Origin: Conchocele bisecta
Taxonomy: Eukaryota; Mollusca; Bivalvia; Lucinida; Thyasiridae
DNA: 64,000 nt
Assembly: GCA_029237695.1 (NCBI GenBank)
Contig: CM055265.1
Location: 79,974,447 to 80,038,446 of the forward strand
Direction of reading: 5' to 3'
In this document: one piece after another, positions 1-9,560 of the stretch
Layout of the letters: each line of letters opens with the position of its first letter
How positions within the stretch are numbered: position 1 is the stretch's first letter
Translations under genes and position numbers: made by a program
Notes under the pieces: model-generated
Told to the model about the DNA's origin: nothing
The model's database searches: none
Seen by the model: the letters and a program-made list of their open reading frames with translations, nothing else

Positions 1-232
1 CTGGAGAAGGGCTTATTGGTTTTGCGACCAGAGTAGATCCAGATCAGCCTGTGCATCCGCACAGTCCGATCAGGACCTGCGCTGTCCGCAATTGCATCAA
101 TTAAACACCTGTCATGCTTCTAACAAGCACTATAGATCATTATCAGGCTACACAAGTGTGTTATTTGATCAGAAGCTACAATGGTCACAAATTCCATAAG
201 CCACATTCCTTCAGTTGCAGCCACATATGACC
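1..232. mobile_element. M12 hairpin MITE, truncated by window edge
   Basis: Starts inside an M12 element. Around 33-80 it has the family's central inverted repeat (AGATCCAGATCAG facing CTGATCAGGA-type sequence), and it ends near AGCCACATATGA. Family members start TATATGGCT..GGAGAAATGGGGCTTATGG and end with the reverse complement. No coding capacity. The family is recognised by comparison with copies near 2.7, 3.7, 18.7 and 45.2 kb. Confidence 0.6.
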
Positions 233-254
233 TTAACAAATGTCAATTCCTTTC

Positions 255-460
255 TTGGGATGGGTTGTGGCCGAGAGGTTTGAGCACTGGACTTCAATAC
301 CAGAGGTTTTGGGTTCAAACCTCGCCATAGGCATCAACACTACTTTCATTGTATGTAACTTAAAAACCAAGGTCCCATATCTAAATGACCTTAGCTATTG
401 CTAGGACGTAAAACACATTCACTTTCATTCCGTTCACTTTCAAACACACCTTATATGCAA
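255..460 (+). mobile_element. tRNA-derived SINE
   Basis: A pol III A-box-like TGGCCGAGAGG lies at 268-278 and a B-box-like GGTTCAAACC at 312-321, the spacing of a class II (Leu/Ser-type) tRNA head. Downstream, AATGACCTTAGCTATTGCTAGG also occurs, diverged, near 32391 in another SINE-like element, so it is probably a shared 3' domain. The acceptor stem does not close, so this is a SINE or pseudo-tRNA and not a tRNA gene. The same head (GGACTTCAATAC) recurs on the minus strand at 12747-12835. Confidence 0.6.
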
Positions 461-527
461 ATGGATACTAGAAGCACTAATATTCATGTTTCTGGTAGTG
501 GGTTGCATATGGCAAAACAGGGGCCCG

Positions 528-744
528 TTCCACTAAACTTCCTACGACTAAAATGTTCGTAAGTGCAAATTTAGGATCGTCTGGAAATTTCAATTGATGG
601 ATTTACATTTATTGAGCATAGGCTGCATATATTTAATCCAATAATTGTTTACAAGAAAACATTGTTTATGTGTAATTTACAGACTATCATAGTTTTGCAC
701 TTATGAACATTTTAGTTGTACGAAGTTTAGTGAAACGGGCGCCA
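528..744. mobile_element. M3 hairpin MITE
   Basis: Terminal inverted repeats start CAGGGGCCCGTT and run through CACTAAACTTC..CGACTAAAATGTTCGTAAG. The right arm (CTTATGAACATTTTAGTTG..GTGAAACGGGCG) is the reverse complement. The centre has GGATTTACATTTATTGAGCA. It is non-coding. Other copies lie at 3081-3325, 4096-4332 and (internally deleted) 26571-26675. Superfamily not assigned. Confidence 0.75.
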
Positions 745-1084
745 GTAATTGCCATGGGGACAAATCCATGCTTTACAAACATAATGTCTAGTTCTAGAGT
801 TGTCATTATGGCATACATTGTCATCAGTCTTGTTCACAATAATTGCACCAAGACTGATGCTATCTGTATGTGTCTCTAATAATTATGCTGGCTGTTTAAT
901 TATTAAGTTGAGAGTAATTGTTGTTGATATGAATTCCAGTTTATTTGCCACACTGGTGATTTAGTTGCTATTTCAATTGTAGGGATTAGTATTTATATTC
1001 AAGTCTCATCTGTCTGGCTGATCAGTTATCTCATTCAGCATTCTCGACTCATTAGTTTTGAAGTTGAACACTTTTGCTGACGGA
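745..1084. other. Unassigned sequence
   Basis: AT-rich sequence with no convincing ORF, repeat match within the window or RNA fold that I can see. Confidence 0.5.
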
Positions 1085-1250
1085 TATTTTTCTTTTCCAT
1101 GCATCAAAGTATATCTTGTTACCACTCATTTGAATCCATCTCATTGAGACGGTTCAAATGAGTGGTCACAGCATATACTTTTAATGAGAAACAACAAAAA
1201 TAGAAATCTAAAAATGGTTTTACCATTTTGTTTGCAGAAAATTAGAAATA
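1085..1250. mobile_element. PB2 hairpin MITE, decayed
   Basis: Central hairpin of the PB2 family at about 1106-1181: AAAGTATAT..ACCACTCATTTGAA facing TTCAAATGAGTGGTCAC..ATATACTTT, around a CATCTCATTGAGAC centre. The CCCATT termini seen in better copies (14603, 21476) are not recognisable here. Confidence 0.6.
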
Positions 1251-1279
1251 TTTATCTTTCCCGTGCACAGATACCAGTA

Positions 1280-1530
1280 TATGTTTTTACAACAGGTTTG
1301 AAGTGAGTAGTCACATCATATACTTTATGTGAGAAATGGCAAAAAAATAAACTTTTTGGTGACGGAAAAATAACGTTAACCAATAATTCAATGGAGAATT
1401 GTAAATATTTTCTTTATTTCTCATCAGAAGTATATGTTATGATGACCATTTGCATCGTCTCATTGAGACTGTTCAAATGAGTGCCTACAACACATACGTT
1501 CATTGAGAAATAAGAAAAATTAGAATGAAA
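1280..1530. mobile_element. One half and one full PB2 hairpin, decayed
   Basis: At 1290-1335 only a right arm is left (TTGAAGTGAGTAGTCACATC..TATACTTT). At about 1425-1505 a full PB2 hairpin is present (AGTATATGTTATGATGACC..CGTCTCATTGAGAC..CAAATGAGTG). Three PB2 remnants within 450 bp suggest repeated local insertion or one insertion followed by duplication and decay. Confidence 0.5.
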
Positions 1531-2021
1531 GCATTTCAAAATGTTCATACATAATTTATGCATAGTGTTTAGACTGTGTGTCCATCCATGTGTGTGTTTG
1601 TGTGTTTGTCTGTGGGTCGATTACGTTTGCCAGAGTTTCTCCAATCTGCCACCAGGGGCATTTGAATCATCTGTAGTTTCGCAAATATAGGAAGGGTGAT
1701 TTTCTCCGCCTGCCTATTTGTCCACGGATGATAATGAAAATCACTGTATTATTTGATGAAGTGTGGGGATTTGTCTGTATAATCTGCCATTGAGTATGCA
1801 TCCATTAAGTAACTTTTCTGCCAATCAGATGCAAATCACTAAGACATAAACGTTTTATCTTCGTGCATTGTCCGATTGACTATTAGCGTGTATAATTCTC
1901 TAATGGAAGATTTATCCCAATTTATCAAGCAAAATTCAATATCACTTGTTCAGAGAGAAGGGAAGCAGATTTAATCTGTTACAGGCAGGATACAATTAGA
2001 GTAGGTCCAGTATGACAATTT
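1531..2021. other. Unassigned sequence
   Basis: Holds a short TG-rich tract near 1575-1615 and otherwise nothing I recognise. No ORF above background. Confidence 0.5.
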
Positions 2022-2150
2022 TAAGATTTTTTTATCGTATTTTTCTTATTAATTTATAAAAGTATATGTTGTGACCACTCATTTGAACCGTCTCGATGAG
2101 ACGGTTCAAATGGTGGTCACAACATACACTTTCGAGTTACCGTAAGAAAA
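2022..2150. mobile_element. PB2 hairpin MITE
   Basis: Compact hairpin around 2058-2132: AAGTATATGTTGTGACCACT and its reverse complement flank GAACCGTCTCGATGAGACGG. The left outer arm has a T-rich run like other PB2 copies. Confidence 0.65.
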
Positions 2151-2692
2151 ATATCCAGGTTTTTCCGTGAGCGAAACGGCGAATTCTCCGCATGTACTTT
2201 GCTAATCTGTTGTCTGTGAGTGGCCGTGATTGACAGATGCACACTGACAGCATAAACCTGGGGAGGTCAGCTGCAAGGGTCTGTCAGTATTACTCAGTGT
2301 CTGTCTGGCCTGGTAGTCACAATGGGGGAAAACACTCTTCTAGCGCCCATTGATGGCTTCAGCCATTACCGTCAAACGTATGTGACGTGCCACGGTGGAA
2401 AACGGCTCAGTGACGTTTTGACGAGTTCACAAGTGGTCGGTTCGTGACAGGATTGTATTGTGTACTGTTTTAAACATGTACAAAATAGCACTAAACAAAA
2501 TTGTATGTTCGCGCAATTTTAGTTCATAATTATGTACAGATACATGTATTCTTACATTATAGTCATCATCACCTATAGGTCTATATCATTGCAAAACTTG
2601 TCATTGAACTTTTCACTAGTGCATATCTATGCTTAATATATTTGTGGTAAAGCATCAGAAATATTTCCTCAACTTAATCTGGGTGTGTAGGC
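2151..2692. other. Unassigned sequence
   Basis: Mixed-composition sequence without a family match in the window. Several TGACG-type motifs near 2390-2420 have no clear meaning on their own. Confidence 0.4.
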
Positions 2693-2794
2693 CCTAATCC
2701 CGTGCGGCTGTGATTGGAGAAATTGGGCTTATGAGCTTTGCGATCAGTGTAGATCCAGATCAGCATGTGCATCCACTGTTCGCCATGCCATCAG

Positions 2795-3032
2795 TTAACC
2801 CTTAGATCGCTACACAAAACAATTGTCGTCTGCTGTTGCTTTTATAAATTGCCTTATTTCTCAATAAAAAACATGGTTTGACAGCACTTCAGAATCATTT
2901 CCATTTGAAGTGCTGTCAAAGCATGTTGTACATTATTCTAAAGTGCTGTCAAAGCATGTTTTTGATGATAAAAATGGAAAATAGAAAATAAACAACAGAC
3001 GACAAAATATTAAGATAGCGGTGTCAGGATTG
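2795..3032. mobile_element. PB1 hairpin MITE (piggyBac-like)
   Basis: TTAACCCTTAGATCGC at the left, then GTCGTCTGCTGTTG and the paired TTGACAGCACTTCAGAATC arms around TTTCCATTTG. The right side has AAACAACAGACGACA and GATAGCGG. TTAA followed by CCC is the piggyBac target and terminus signature. The right TTAA is decayed. The flanking M12 sequence at the matching point (near 99-103) contains TTAA. Confidence 0.75.
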
Positions 3033-3080
3033 AACACCTGTCTCTGCTTCTAACAAACAATATAGATCGCTATCAGGCTT

Positions 3081-3325
3081 CAGGGGCCCGTTTCACTAAA
3101 CTTCGTAGACTAAAATGTTCGTAAGTGCAAAATTATGATAGTCTGTAAATTTCACATTAACACTGTTTTCTTGTAAATAATTGTTGGATTTACATTTATT
3201 GAGCATAGGCTGCATATGCAGCCTATGCTCAATAAATGTAAATCCATCAATTGAAATTTGCAGACGATTCTAAATTTGCGCTTACGAACATTTTAATCGT
3301 AAGAAGTTTAGTGAAACGGCCCCCA
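3081..3325. mobile_element. M3 hairpin MITE, nested in M12
   Basis: CAGGGGCCCGTTTCACTAAA to GTTTAGTGAAACGGCCCCC. Its centre is a perfect palindrome (GCATAGGCTGCATATGCAG). It interrupts M12 after CTATCAGGCTT. Confidence 0.8.
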
Positions 3326-3390
3326 GGAGTGTGATACTTGATCAGGAGTTTACCACAAAACCCATAAGCCCCATTTCTCCATTCACAGCC

Positions 3391-4094
3391 ACATATGAGA
3401 TTATTTACCTAAGAACATATGCGATATCTCATGAAAATTATTTACAAAATTTACAATATTTTACGTAAATTACAAATGTGGACATTTTCATTTTTGACAA
3501 CTTTCAATATCATTTACAGGAAATATAGTAAATTTTGTAAATATTTTTCATTAAAAATCGCACATGTTGTTAGGTACAAAATCACATGGCGTGTCTCATA
3601 TTTGTGTGTGCTTTGTAATCAGGAACAAACATTATCATTGGATATAAAAGAAAATGAAACACATCAAAATTATACAGCGGTTTTATATATGGCTATGATT
3701 GAGAAATGGGGCTTATGGGGTTTGTGACCAGTGTAGCTCCTGATCAATTAGCGCACACCTGTAGTCTATGACTTGAAGCATTACGGGTGTTTCATTGATG
3801 GAATGGTTAACAGTGCAGATCTTGATCAGACTGTGGACGGACAGGCTAAACTGGTCGCAAAACCCCATTTCTCCAGTCACAGCCACATATGAGACACGCC
3901 ATGTGATTTTGTACCTTCGGACATCTGCGTAATTTCATGAAATATGTTTACAAACATTTTCGTAAATGGCGTCAAAAGTTGACAAAATTTTCAGGGTACA
4001 TTCGGAATTATATTAAAGTAAATTTTGTAAATATTTTTCATTAAAAATCGTACATGTTGTTAGGTACAAAATAACATGGCGTGTCTCATATGTG
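3391..4094. mobile_element. Two M5 hairpin MITEs flanking an M12
   Basis: M5 copies at 3391-3600 and 3888-4094 each carry ACCTAAGAACAT/GTGCGATTTTTCATG-like ends, TTGACAA(A/C)TTT centres and ATCACATGGCGTGTCTCATA right ends. An M12 element (3684-3894) with TGTAGCTCCTGATCA and AGATCTTGATCAGACTG lies between them. Either two M5 copies are adjacent or the stretch is a composite. Non-coding. Confidence 0.65.
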
Positions 4095-4095
4095 T

Positions 4096-4332
4096 CTGGG
4101 GCCCGTTTCACTAAACTTCTTGCGACTAAAATGTTCGTAAGTTCAAATTTAAGATCGTCTGTAAATGTCAATTTATGGATTTACATGTATTGAGCATAGG
4201 CTGCACATGCACAATAAATGTAAATCCAATAATTATTTACAAGAAAACGTTGTTAATGTGAAATTTACAGACTATCATAATTTTGCACTTACAAACATTT
4301 TAGTCTTACGAAGTTTAGTGAAACGGCCCCTG
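4096..4332. mobile_element. M3 hairpin MITE
   Basis: CTGGGGCCCGTTTCACTAAA to AGTTTAGTGAAACGGCCCCT, with both halves of the family hairpin and the TTTACATGTATTGAGCATAG centre. Confidence 0.75.
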
Positions 4333-4424
4333 GTGTAGCGAGTTTCTATTGAAGCACAAGATAATAAAAAGTTGGAAAAATGTTTATCTCCGACGATTAA
4401 TGAAGACCACGGACGGTAAAACTC

Positions 4425-4603
4425 TTAACACAATGCTGAATTATATTTTGTCGTCAGCTGATTAGTTTTTATTTTCCATTTTCATCATCAAAAATATAGT
4501 TTGTCAGCACTTGGAAACTATTGTGTTGCCAAACCATGTTTTTATTTCGAAAAATGACAAACTTTCAAACAACAATTTTCCTTTCCCGCATTCTAAGGGT
4601 TAA
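4425..4603. mobile_element. PB1-like MITE, decayed left end
   Basis: Has GTCGTCAGCTGATTAG, ATTTTCCATTTTCATCATC, paired TGTCAGCACTT/TGCCAAACCATG arms and ends GCATTCTAAGGGTTAA. Its right TTAA (4600-4603) is also the start of the next PB1-like element. Confidence 0.55.
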
Positions 4604-4795
4604 AAGACGGGAATCAAATATTGTCGTCTGCTGTTTTTTCATGTTAATGTCTTATTCCTGAACAAAACATTATTGTCAGCACATGAGAATCATCTCACAA
4701 TGAGATGATTCTCATGCGCTAACAAAACATGTTTTTATCATGAAAAATGTAAAATTAAAAAAAATCAACAGACGACAACATTTAATTCATCATTG
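4600..4795. mobile_element. PB1-like MITE sharing a TTAA with its neighbour
   Basis: Begins TTAAAAGACGGGAATC. Has GTCGTCTGCTGTT at the left and CAACAGACGACA at the right, with a CATGAGAATCATCTC hairpin centre and its reverse complement (AGATGATTCTCATG). Confidence 0.55.
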
Positions 4796-4850
4796 GCGGT
4801 ATATACACTACCATAAACTACGGTGTGGTTAGGCTGTCTGCTAGAACACC

Positions 4851-5066
4851 TTAACCCTTAGAATGCGGGAACCGAAAATAGTCGGCTGCTGATAATTCAT
4901 ATTTTGTCTTTTCTCTCAGTAAAAACATGGTTTGGCAGCATTTTAGAATCATTTCCATTGGAAATGATTCTAAAGTGCTGCCAAACCAATTTTTTGAAGA
5001 GAACAATGGAAAAAATAAAAAATATTCAGCAGCCGACACAAATTAATTCAGCATTGTAAGGGTTAA
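4851..5066. mobile_element. PB1 hairpin MITE, complete
   Basis: TTAA at both ends (4851-4854, 5063-5066), then CCCTTAGAATGCGGG at the left and GCATTGTAAGGG at the right. Inner arms are GGTTTGGCAGCATTTTAG and CTAAAGTGCTGCCAAACC around CATTTCCATTGGAAATG. A 62-residue minus-strand ORF here is just the hairpin read through. Confidence 0.8.
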
Positions 5067-5576
5067 TTAGTTCTTCGAGGTTTGAGGTTGTAAACCGTCG
5101 AAACGTATCATTATTACAAATGACACGTTTTAAGCAGCCTAAGGTATATTGTCACCAGGTCTCGCGAAAACTTCCCCATCGGCTCAACAGTAATTATTTG
5201 TAGTCATCCAGATAATGTAGAGTAATTGTAATTGAAGTTCGCAATATTTTCTTTCTTTTTTCCTGAATAAAAAACATAACTGCTTCTGCAAATTGGGTGT
5301 TATTTAGAATCGTCTCACGAATTTGCAGAATTTTTTGGCGAAATAATTAAAATTTAAAAATGTTCTGATTATCTGTAACCATGGAGATGGAGGTTTTTGT
5401 CAGTTGATAGAATCTTTGATACGATGATCGGAAAATTAACCCATCAGTTCCAGGAACTAATTGTGGTGTCTTGTATTTCTCAAGATTTGCTATATTTGTG
5501 TTCCATAATCATGTTTTGGCTGCACATTAAAAGCATGTGCTACAATTATTTTTGCTGAAAAAGTATGAAAATTAAG
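5067..5576. other. Mostly unassigned; one short imperfect hairpin
   Basis: Around 5285-5335, CTGCAAATTGGGTG..GAATTTGCAG forms a hairpin like that of PB1 but with different arms. The rest shows nothing recognisable. Confidence 0.4.
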
Positions 5577-5746
5577 TATCACCCGCTTGCAGACAACACG
5601 ATACAGTCGGCACGTTGGCGCACATCTATATGTGCATCTGGGTTAAAGTTTTTGGTTAAAGCTTTTTTTTGGTTAAAGTTTTTCGGTATACATGTACTAT
5701 CAAAGCCTCGGCGGGCACGACATGTGGGCCGCGGCCATCACGTTGT
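5577..5746 (+). mobile_element. Decayed small Helentron-like element
   Basis: CCCGCTTGCAGACAACACGA then ACAGTCGGCACGTTGG, a GGTTAAAGTTTTT core and GCGGGCACGACATGTGGGCC near the right end. This matches, diverged, the element at 17572-17770 in order and orientation (+). The terminal CTAG is mutated. Confidence 0.5.
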
Positions 5747-5819
5747 TGCTCACTGTACCGTTTGTTATCTCAAATTGACCATTCGTTTATCATATTGTAT
5801 ATCTTCTTCAGTATGAAAA

Positions 5820-6100
5820 GGGTTAAAAGTCTCAACCAATCAAACTCTTGATTTTGAGCATGAAAATAGTAGATTACATTCATGCTCAGAGAATAGAAAT
5901 GTCTGAAACTACAGAACATTGAATTGTAGTTATAAAACTTTCTTACAATGATTGCGAAATTTGTACTCAAAATCAGGCAGTTTGATTGGCCAAGACTGAA
6001 CACAATCAAGATCCCGATTTTGAACGTGCAAACTGCTTGCAGTTGAAAATCGCACACCATTGAATTGTATGGTTGCCGACGACTCGATCCTGTCATAAGT
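5820..6100. mobile_element. M13 inverted-repeat element
   Basis: Near-inverted modules: CAATCAAACTCTTGATTTTG (5838 onward) and CTCAAAATCAGGCAGTTTG (about 5966-5985). Related single arms occur at 53165-53220 and 62203-62285. A 108-residue minus-strand ORF across it shows no recognisable domain. Confidence 0.5.
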
Positions 6101-6230
6101 AGAAAGGCTGCTTGTAGATGGAGGATGGATGTGACAAATGCCCAGAGCTAGTCATTACAGAAGCTCAGGTATTGGCAGATATGTGACAGTGGACCAGAAT
6201 ATACCACTCGACATTGGAGACCAGTGTACA

Positions 6231-6655
6231 CCTTCAAATTCCTTTTGATAAATGGATTCTAGGACAGACACAAATTCCTTTCAATAAAGGATTCCAGAGT
6301 AGCCCTTCAAATTACTTTCAATAAACGGATTCTACTGTAGACCCTAAAATACCTTTCAATTAATGGATTCCAGTGTAGCCCTTCAAATTCCTTTCAATAA
6401 ATGGATTCTACTGCAGACCCTAAAATTCCTTTCAATAAATGGATTCCAGAGTAGACCTTCTAATTCCTTGCAATAAATGGATTCCAGTGTAGACCCTAAA
6501 CTACCTTTCATGAAATGAATTCCAGAGTTGACCTTCAAATTTCTTTCAATAAATGGAGTCCAGAGTAGACCTTCAAATTCCTTTCAATAAATTTATGGAT
6601 TCCAGAGTAGACCTTCAAATTCATTTCAATAAATGGATTCCAGTGAAACATCTCG
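6231..6655. repeat. 39-bp minisatellite, about 11 degenerate copies
   Basis: Unit is close to CCTTCAAATTCCTTTCAATA plus AATGGATTCCAGAGTAGA. Spacing is 39 bp (for example 6301 to 6340). Units alternate between CCTTCAAATTCC and CCCTAAAATTCC types. After it, CTGGAACTCCCCAGGGTGTC (6669 onward) is a fragment of a TG arm. Confidence 0.8.
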
Positions 6656-6714
6656 ATAATAATCACTCTGGAACTCCCCAGGGTGTCCAGCTTAGAAAGT
6701 GATAGTGAATGTGT

Positions 6715-6930
6715 TTAACCCTTAGAAGGCGGGAACCGAAAATAGTCGTCTGCTGATAATTCAAATTTTGTGTTTTATCTCAGTAAAAACATGGTTTGGC
6801 AGCATTTTAAAATCATTTTCATTGGAAATGATTCTAAAGTGCTGCCAAACCAAGTTTTTGATGAGAAAAATGGAAAAAATAAAAAATATTCAGCCGACGA
6901 CACAAATTAATTCAGCATTGTAAGGGTTAA
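6715..6930. mobile_element. PB1 hairpin MITE, left of a tandem pair
   Basis: TTAA at 6715-6718 and 6927-6930 with CCCTTAGAAGGCGGG and GCATTGTAAGGG termini. About the same length (216 bp) as the copy at 4851, which it closely resembles internally. Confidence 0.8.
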
Positions 6931-7146
6931 TCCTCACTACGCAGGAGACGAAAATGGTCGTCTGCTGTTTTTCCTTTTTGCCTTAATTCATAACAAAAAA
7001 ACCTGTTTTGACAGCACATGAAAACATCTCCAGTGGAGACGATTCTCATGCGCTGCCAGAACAGGTTTTTATCGAGAAATGTTGAAAATAAAACATTTCT
7101 AGCAGACGATAAAATTTAATTCGCCATAGTAACTAGTAAGGGTTAA
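6927..7146. mobile_element. PB1 hairpin MITE, right of a tandem pair
   Basis: Shares the TTAA at 6927-6930 with the preceding copy and ends GTAAGGGTTAA at 7146. Its subtype differs (CTCACTACGCAGGAGACG left end; CATGAAAACATCTCC/GGAGACGATTCTCATG centre), so it came from another lineage and is not a tandem duplicate. Confidence 0.75.
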
Positions 7147-7210
7147 TGTCGCAGCAACAGATATGGTCATACAGAGCCAGGACCACAGCATGTAAAACTT
7201 TTACACCGTA

Positions 7211-7615
7211 CAGGGATCCAGATAAGGAATTAGTTATTGAGTATTTTCACTCCATCATTTCTGAAACAATTGGGTATTTCAAAATTTGAATTGGGTAAAA
7301 TAAAATCACACTACTGTGTACACATCAACAGACAGCAATTATTGAATTAGTTTTCTTCGAAATGAAAACATATCTTGGCATTTCATTAGAATTGTCTCCT
7401 TGGAGACAATTCTAATGAAATACCAAGATGCATGTGTTTCCATGCAAAATAAGAAAAATATGCTATATCTATATTTATATTGTTTTCTGCAACATGATAA
7501 AGGTACCACAAAATTGTTATTGCTTTTTGATACTCATTACTTCTGATTTCCATTGGTTTTTTTGGCAATTTTAATTGGGTATTTACGCAAATACGCAGCT
7601 TATCTGGAGCTCTGG
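7211..7615. mobile_element. M6 hairpin MITE
   Basis: Ends CAGGGATCCAGATAAGGAA and CGCAGCTTATCTGGAGCTCT. The centre is a near-perfect palindrome, TTAGAATTGTCTCCTTGGAG with ACAATTCTAA. Other copies are at 15257, 31863 and 47466, with a half copy at 22085. Superfamily unassigned; one copy (15257) has an imperfect 8-bp flank repeat that would suit hAT. Confidence 0.75.
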
Positions 7616-9132
7616 TACTAGCTACAGACCTGAAACTTGGTATGTAGCTTCCTTATGATGAGTAGATGCCCCAGGTCATAGATCATTTCCCCCTTTTTGA
7701 CTTGTAGCTCTTAAAACTTTTAAACCCTAATAGCTACGCACCTGAAACTCGGTATGTAGCTTCTTTATGACGAGTAGATGCGCAAAGTTTATTTCAATTT
7801 TTGATTCGAAATCCCCATTTTCGGCTTAGAATTTCCAACTTTTGCCTTGTAACTTGTAAAACTGTTAAACTGTACTAGCTACAGACCTAAAACTTGTATG
7901 TAACTTCCTTATGATGAGTAAATGCGCAAAGTTTATTTTTATTTTTTATTCGACCCCGGGTTAAACCTAATTGCTACAGACCTGAAACTTGGTATGCAGC
8001 TTCCTTATGATGAGTACCGGTAGATGTGCACTGTTTATTTTGATTTTTGATTTGACCCCCTTGTCATAGATTATTTCCCCCTTTTCGACTTGTAACTCTT
8101 AAAACTTTTAAACCCTAATAGCTATGCACCTGAAACTCGGTATGTAGCTTTTTTATGATGAGTAGATGCGCAAAGTTTATTTCAATTTTTGATTCAGCCC
8201 CCGGGTCATGGATTATCTCCCCATTTTCTACTTAGAATTTCCCAATTTTGCCTTGTAACTAATAAAACTATTTAAACCTAATTGCTACAGACCTGAAACT
8301 TGGTATGCAGCTTCCTTATGATGAGTAGATATGCACTGTTTATTATTAGCCGATCTATTTATAGATCGGCTAATATATTGGTTATCCATCAAATTCTGAA
8401 AAAGTTTGTAGCAACCCTTTTCTCCGCTATTCGGTAATCTACGAACGCGAATTTTTCTGTATCACTTCCAAATTGCATCAACCGATAAAGTTTGCATTTT
8501 TGGCAATTATCTCCGTTTAAAACTTTACTTATAGCCAAATAACACAATTTTGAATACGTAATGAGCTGAACGCCGGAAGAGATTTAACCCGGAAGTTATT
8601 GTTGTTGAAGTCCATAGTTGGCTCTAATGGCCATATACGCCAACATACGCCGATTATTGGGCTAATTTAAAGCTTTTATTTATTAAACAGAACAAGTTTC
8701 AGCCACGTATAATCGCGTAAAATGTGTTTATTCGGCTAATTTATAATCGACCTCTGCTCAAAATCTCCTTACTAGCAACCCCAGCATTTTCGGGTTTATC
8801 CCAGCATCTCGGGTTTATCCCATTGGATCGCGTATGCGCGTCATTTGACGCTAGTTAATATTCACAAAATTTTCCACCAATCAAAACGAAGAATTGCCCT
8901 TCATAGCCAACTTTGATTTGTTTACGTATCATGCAGGGATGGCAGGGATGCATCCAGCACGCGCGATTGCGGCAATCCCCCTTAATTATTGTCAATGCCG
9001 CAAATTATTGATTGTCTTGCGCCCGACATTGCGAAAAAAATCACACTGATAGGGCACATTAGGCCAATCTTGGCATGTGCCTGAATACGCAGGAGCTTGC
9101 GTCTATTTTTAGATGACACTGTAACCGCTAGA

Positions 9133-9141
9133 TATATATAG
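9133..9141 (+). promoter_or_regulatory. TATA-like motif inside captured sequence
   Basis: TATATATAG lies about 150 bp upstream of the ATG at 9284 within the Hel-F cargo. Position suits a captured core promoter, but AT-rich runs are common here, so this is only suggestive. Confidence 0.25.
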
Positions 9142-9283
9142 CCCTGGTAGCTCCGCCCACTCGCGTGCTGCCACAGAATTCGGACAAACACACAGTGACT
9201 ACAACTTTGTGTATTGCGGAGTGTAATTTGTAGATAAATAGAGCATACAGTACAGGTGTTACGCTGGAATATTTCGCAACATA

Positions 9284-9470
9284 ATGGTGACAACAAAACA
9301 TTGCTGCTATGGCATTGCTGCTATTGGATGGATTTGGGAACGGGTTTCCAAAACCTGCACAAAATCGAGAAAAATGTCAACGCTGGGTACAGAACTGTGG
9401 TCGAAAATAGTTTACCATTGACAATGTTACCAGAGACACCTACATATGTTCGATGCACTTTACCCTGATT
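9284..9470 (+). pseudogene. THAP-type zinc-finger domain fragment, broken
   Basis: From ATG 9284 the frame reads MVTTKHCCYG, the look of a THAP N-terminus. It then loses register in a stretch containing a repeated TTGCTGCTAT. In another frame from 9333, FGNGFPKP, then K-C-Q-R-W at 9372-9386, C-G-R-K, a TAG stop at 9408-9410, then FTIDNVTRDTYICSMHF to 9461. THAP domains are C-x2-4-C..C-x2-H with invariant W, F and P; FPKP, CQRW and C-S-M-H-F fit. The second N-terminal Cys is lost. Two or more disruptions plus truncation at the element end make it non-functional. No downstream exon is present. Confidence 0.7.
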
Positions 9471-9560
9471 TGATCGGCTAATAATATCATGCTCTGCATG
9501 ACTTTTCATTTTGATTTTTTATTTGATCCCCGGGTCATGTATTATCTCCCCCTTTAGGAC

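Larger units (their letters stand above)
2693..3398. mobile_element. M12 MITE split by PB1 and M3 insertions
   Basis: M12 sequence runs from the GGAGAAATTGGGCTTATG-type left end through TGCGATCAGTGTAGATCC. It is broken by PB1 at 2795 and resumes at AACACCTGTCTCTGCTTC (3033; compare AACACCTGTCATGCTTC near 104). It is broken again by M3 at 3081 and ends with CCATTTCTCCATTCACAG..CACATATGAG. The order gives relative ages: M12 is oldest, PB1 and M3 younger. Confidence 0.75.
8344..9509 (+). mobile_element. Hel-F carrying captured host sequence
   Basis: Starts TATTAGCCGATCTAT paired with ATAGATCGGCTAAT. It ends GATCGGCTAATAATAT, hairpin CATGCTCTGCATG, ACTTTTCA. Removing 8344-9509 restores GCACTGTTTATTTTGATTTT, which is what the neighbouring Hel-H unit at 8028 shows, so the insertion is exact and made no target duplication. 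It has no tandem core. The interior (8380-9470) looks like a gene 5' region: GC-richer sequence, a TATA-like stretch near 9133, then a broken THAP-type coding segment. 1,166 bp. Confidence 0.75.

Noticed and set aside
257..330. Functional tRNA-Ser/Leu gene
   Set aside because: A and B boxes are present but the acceptor stem does not close and a SINE-type 3' domain follows.
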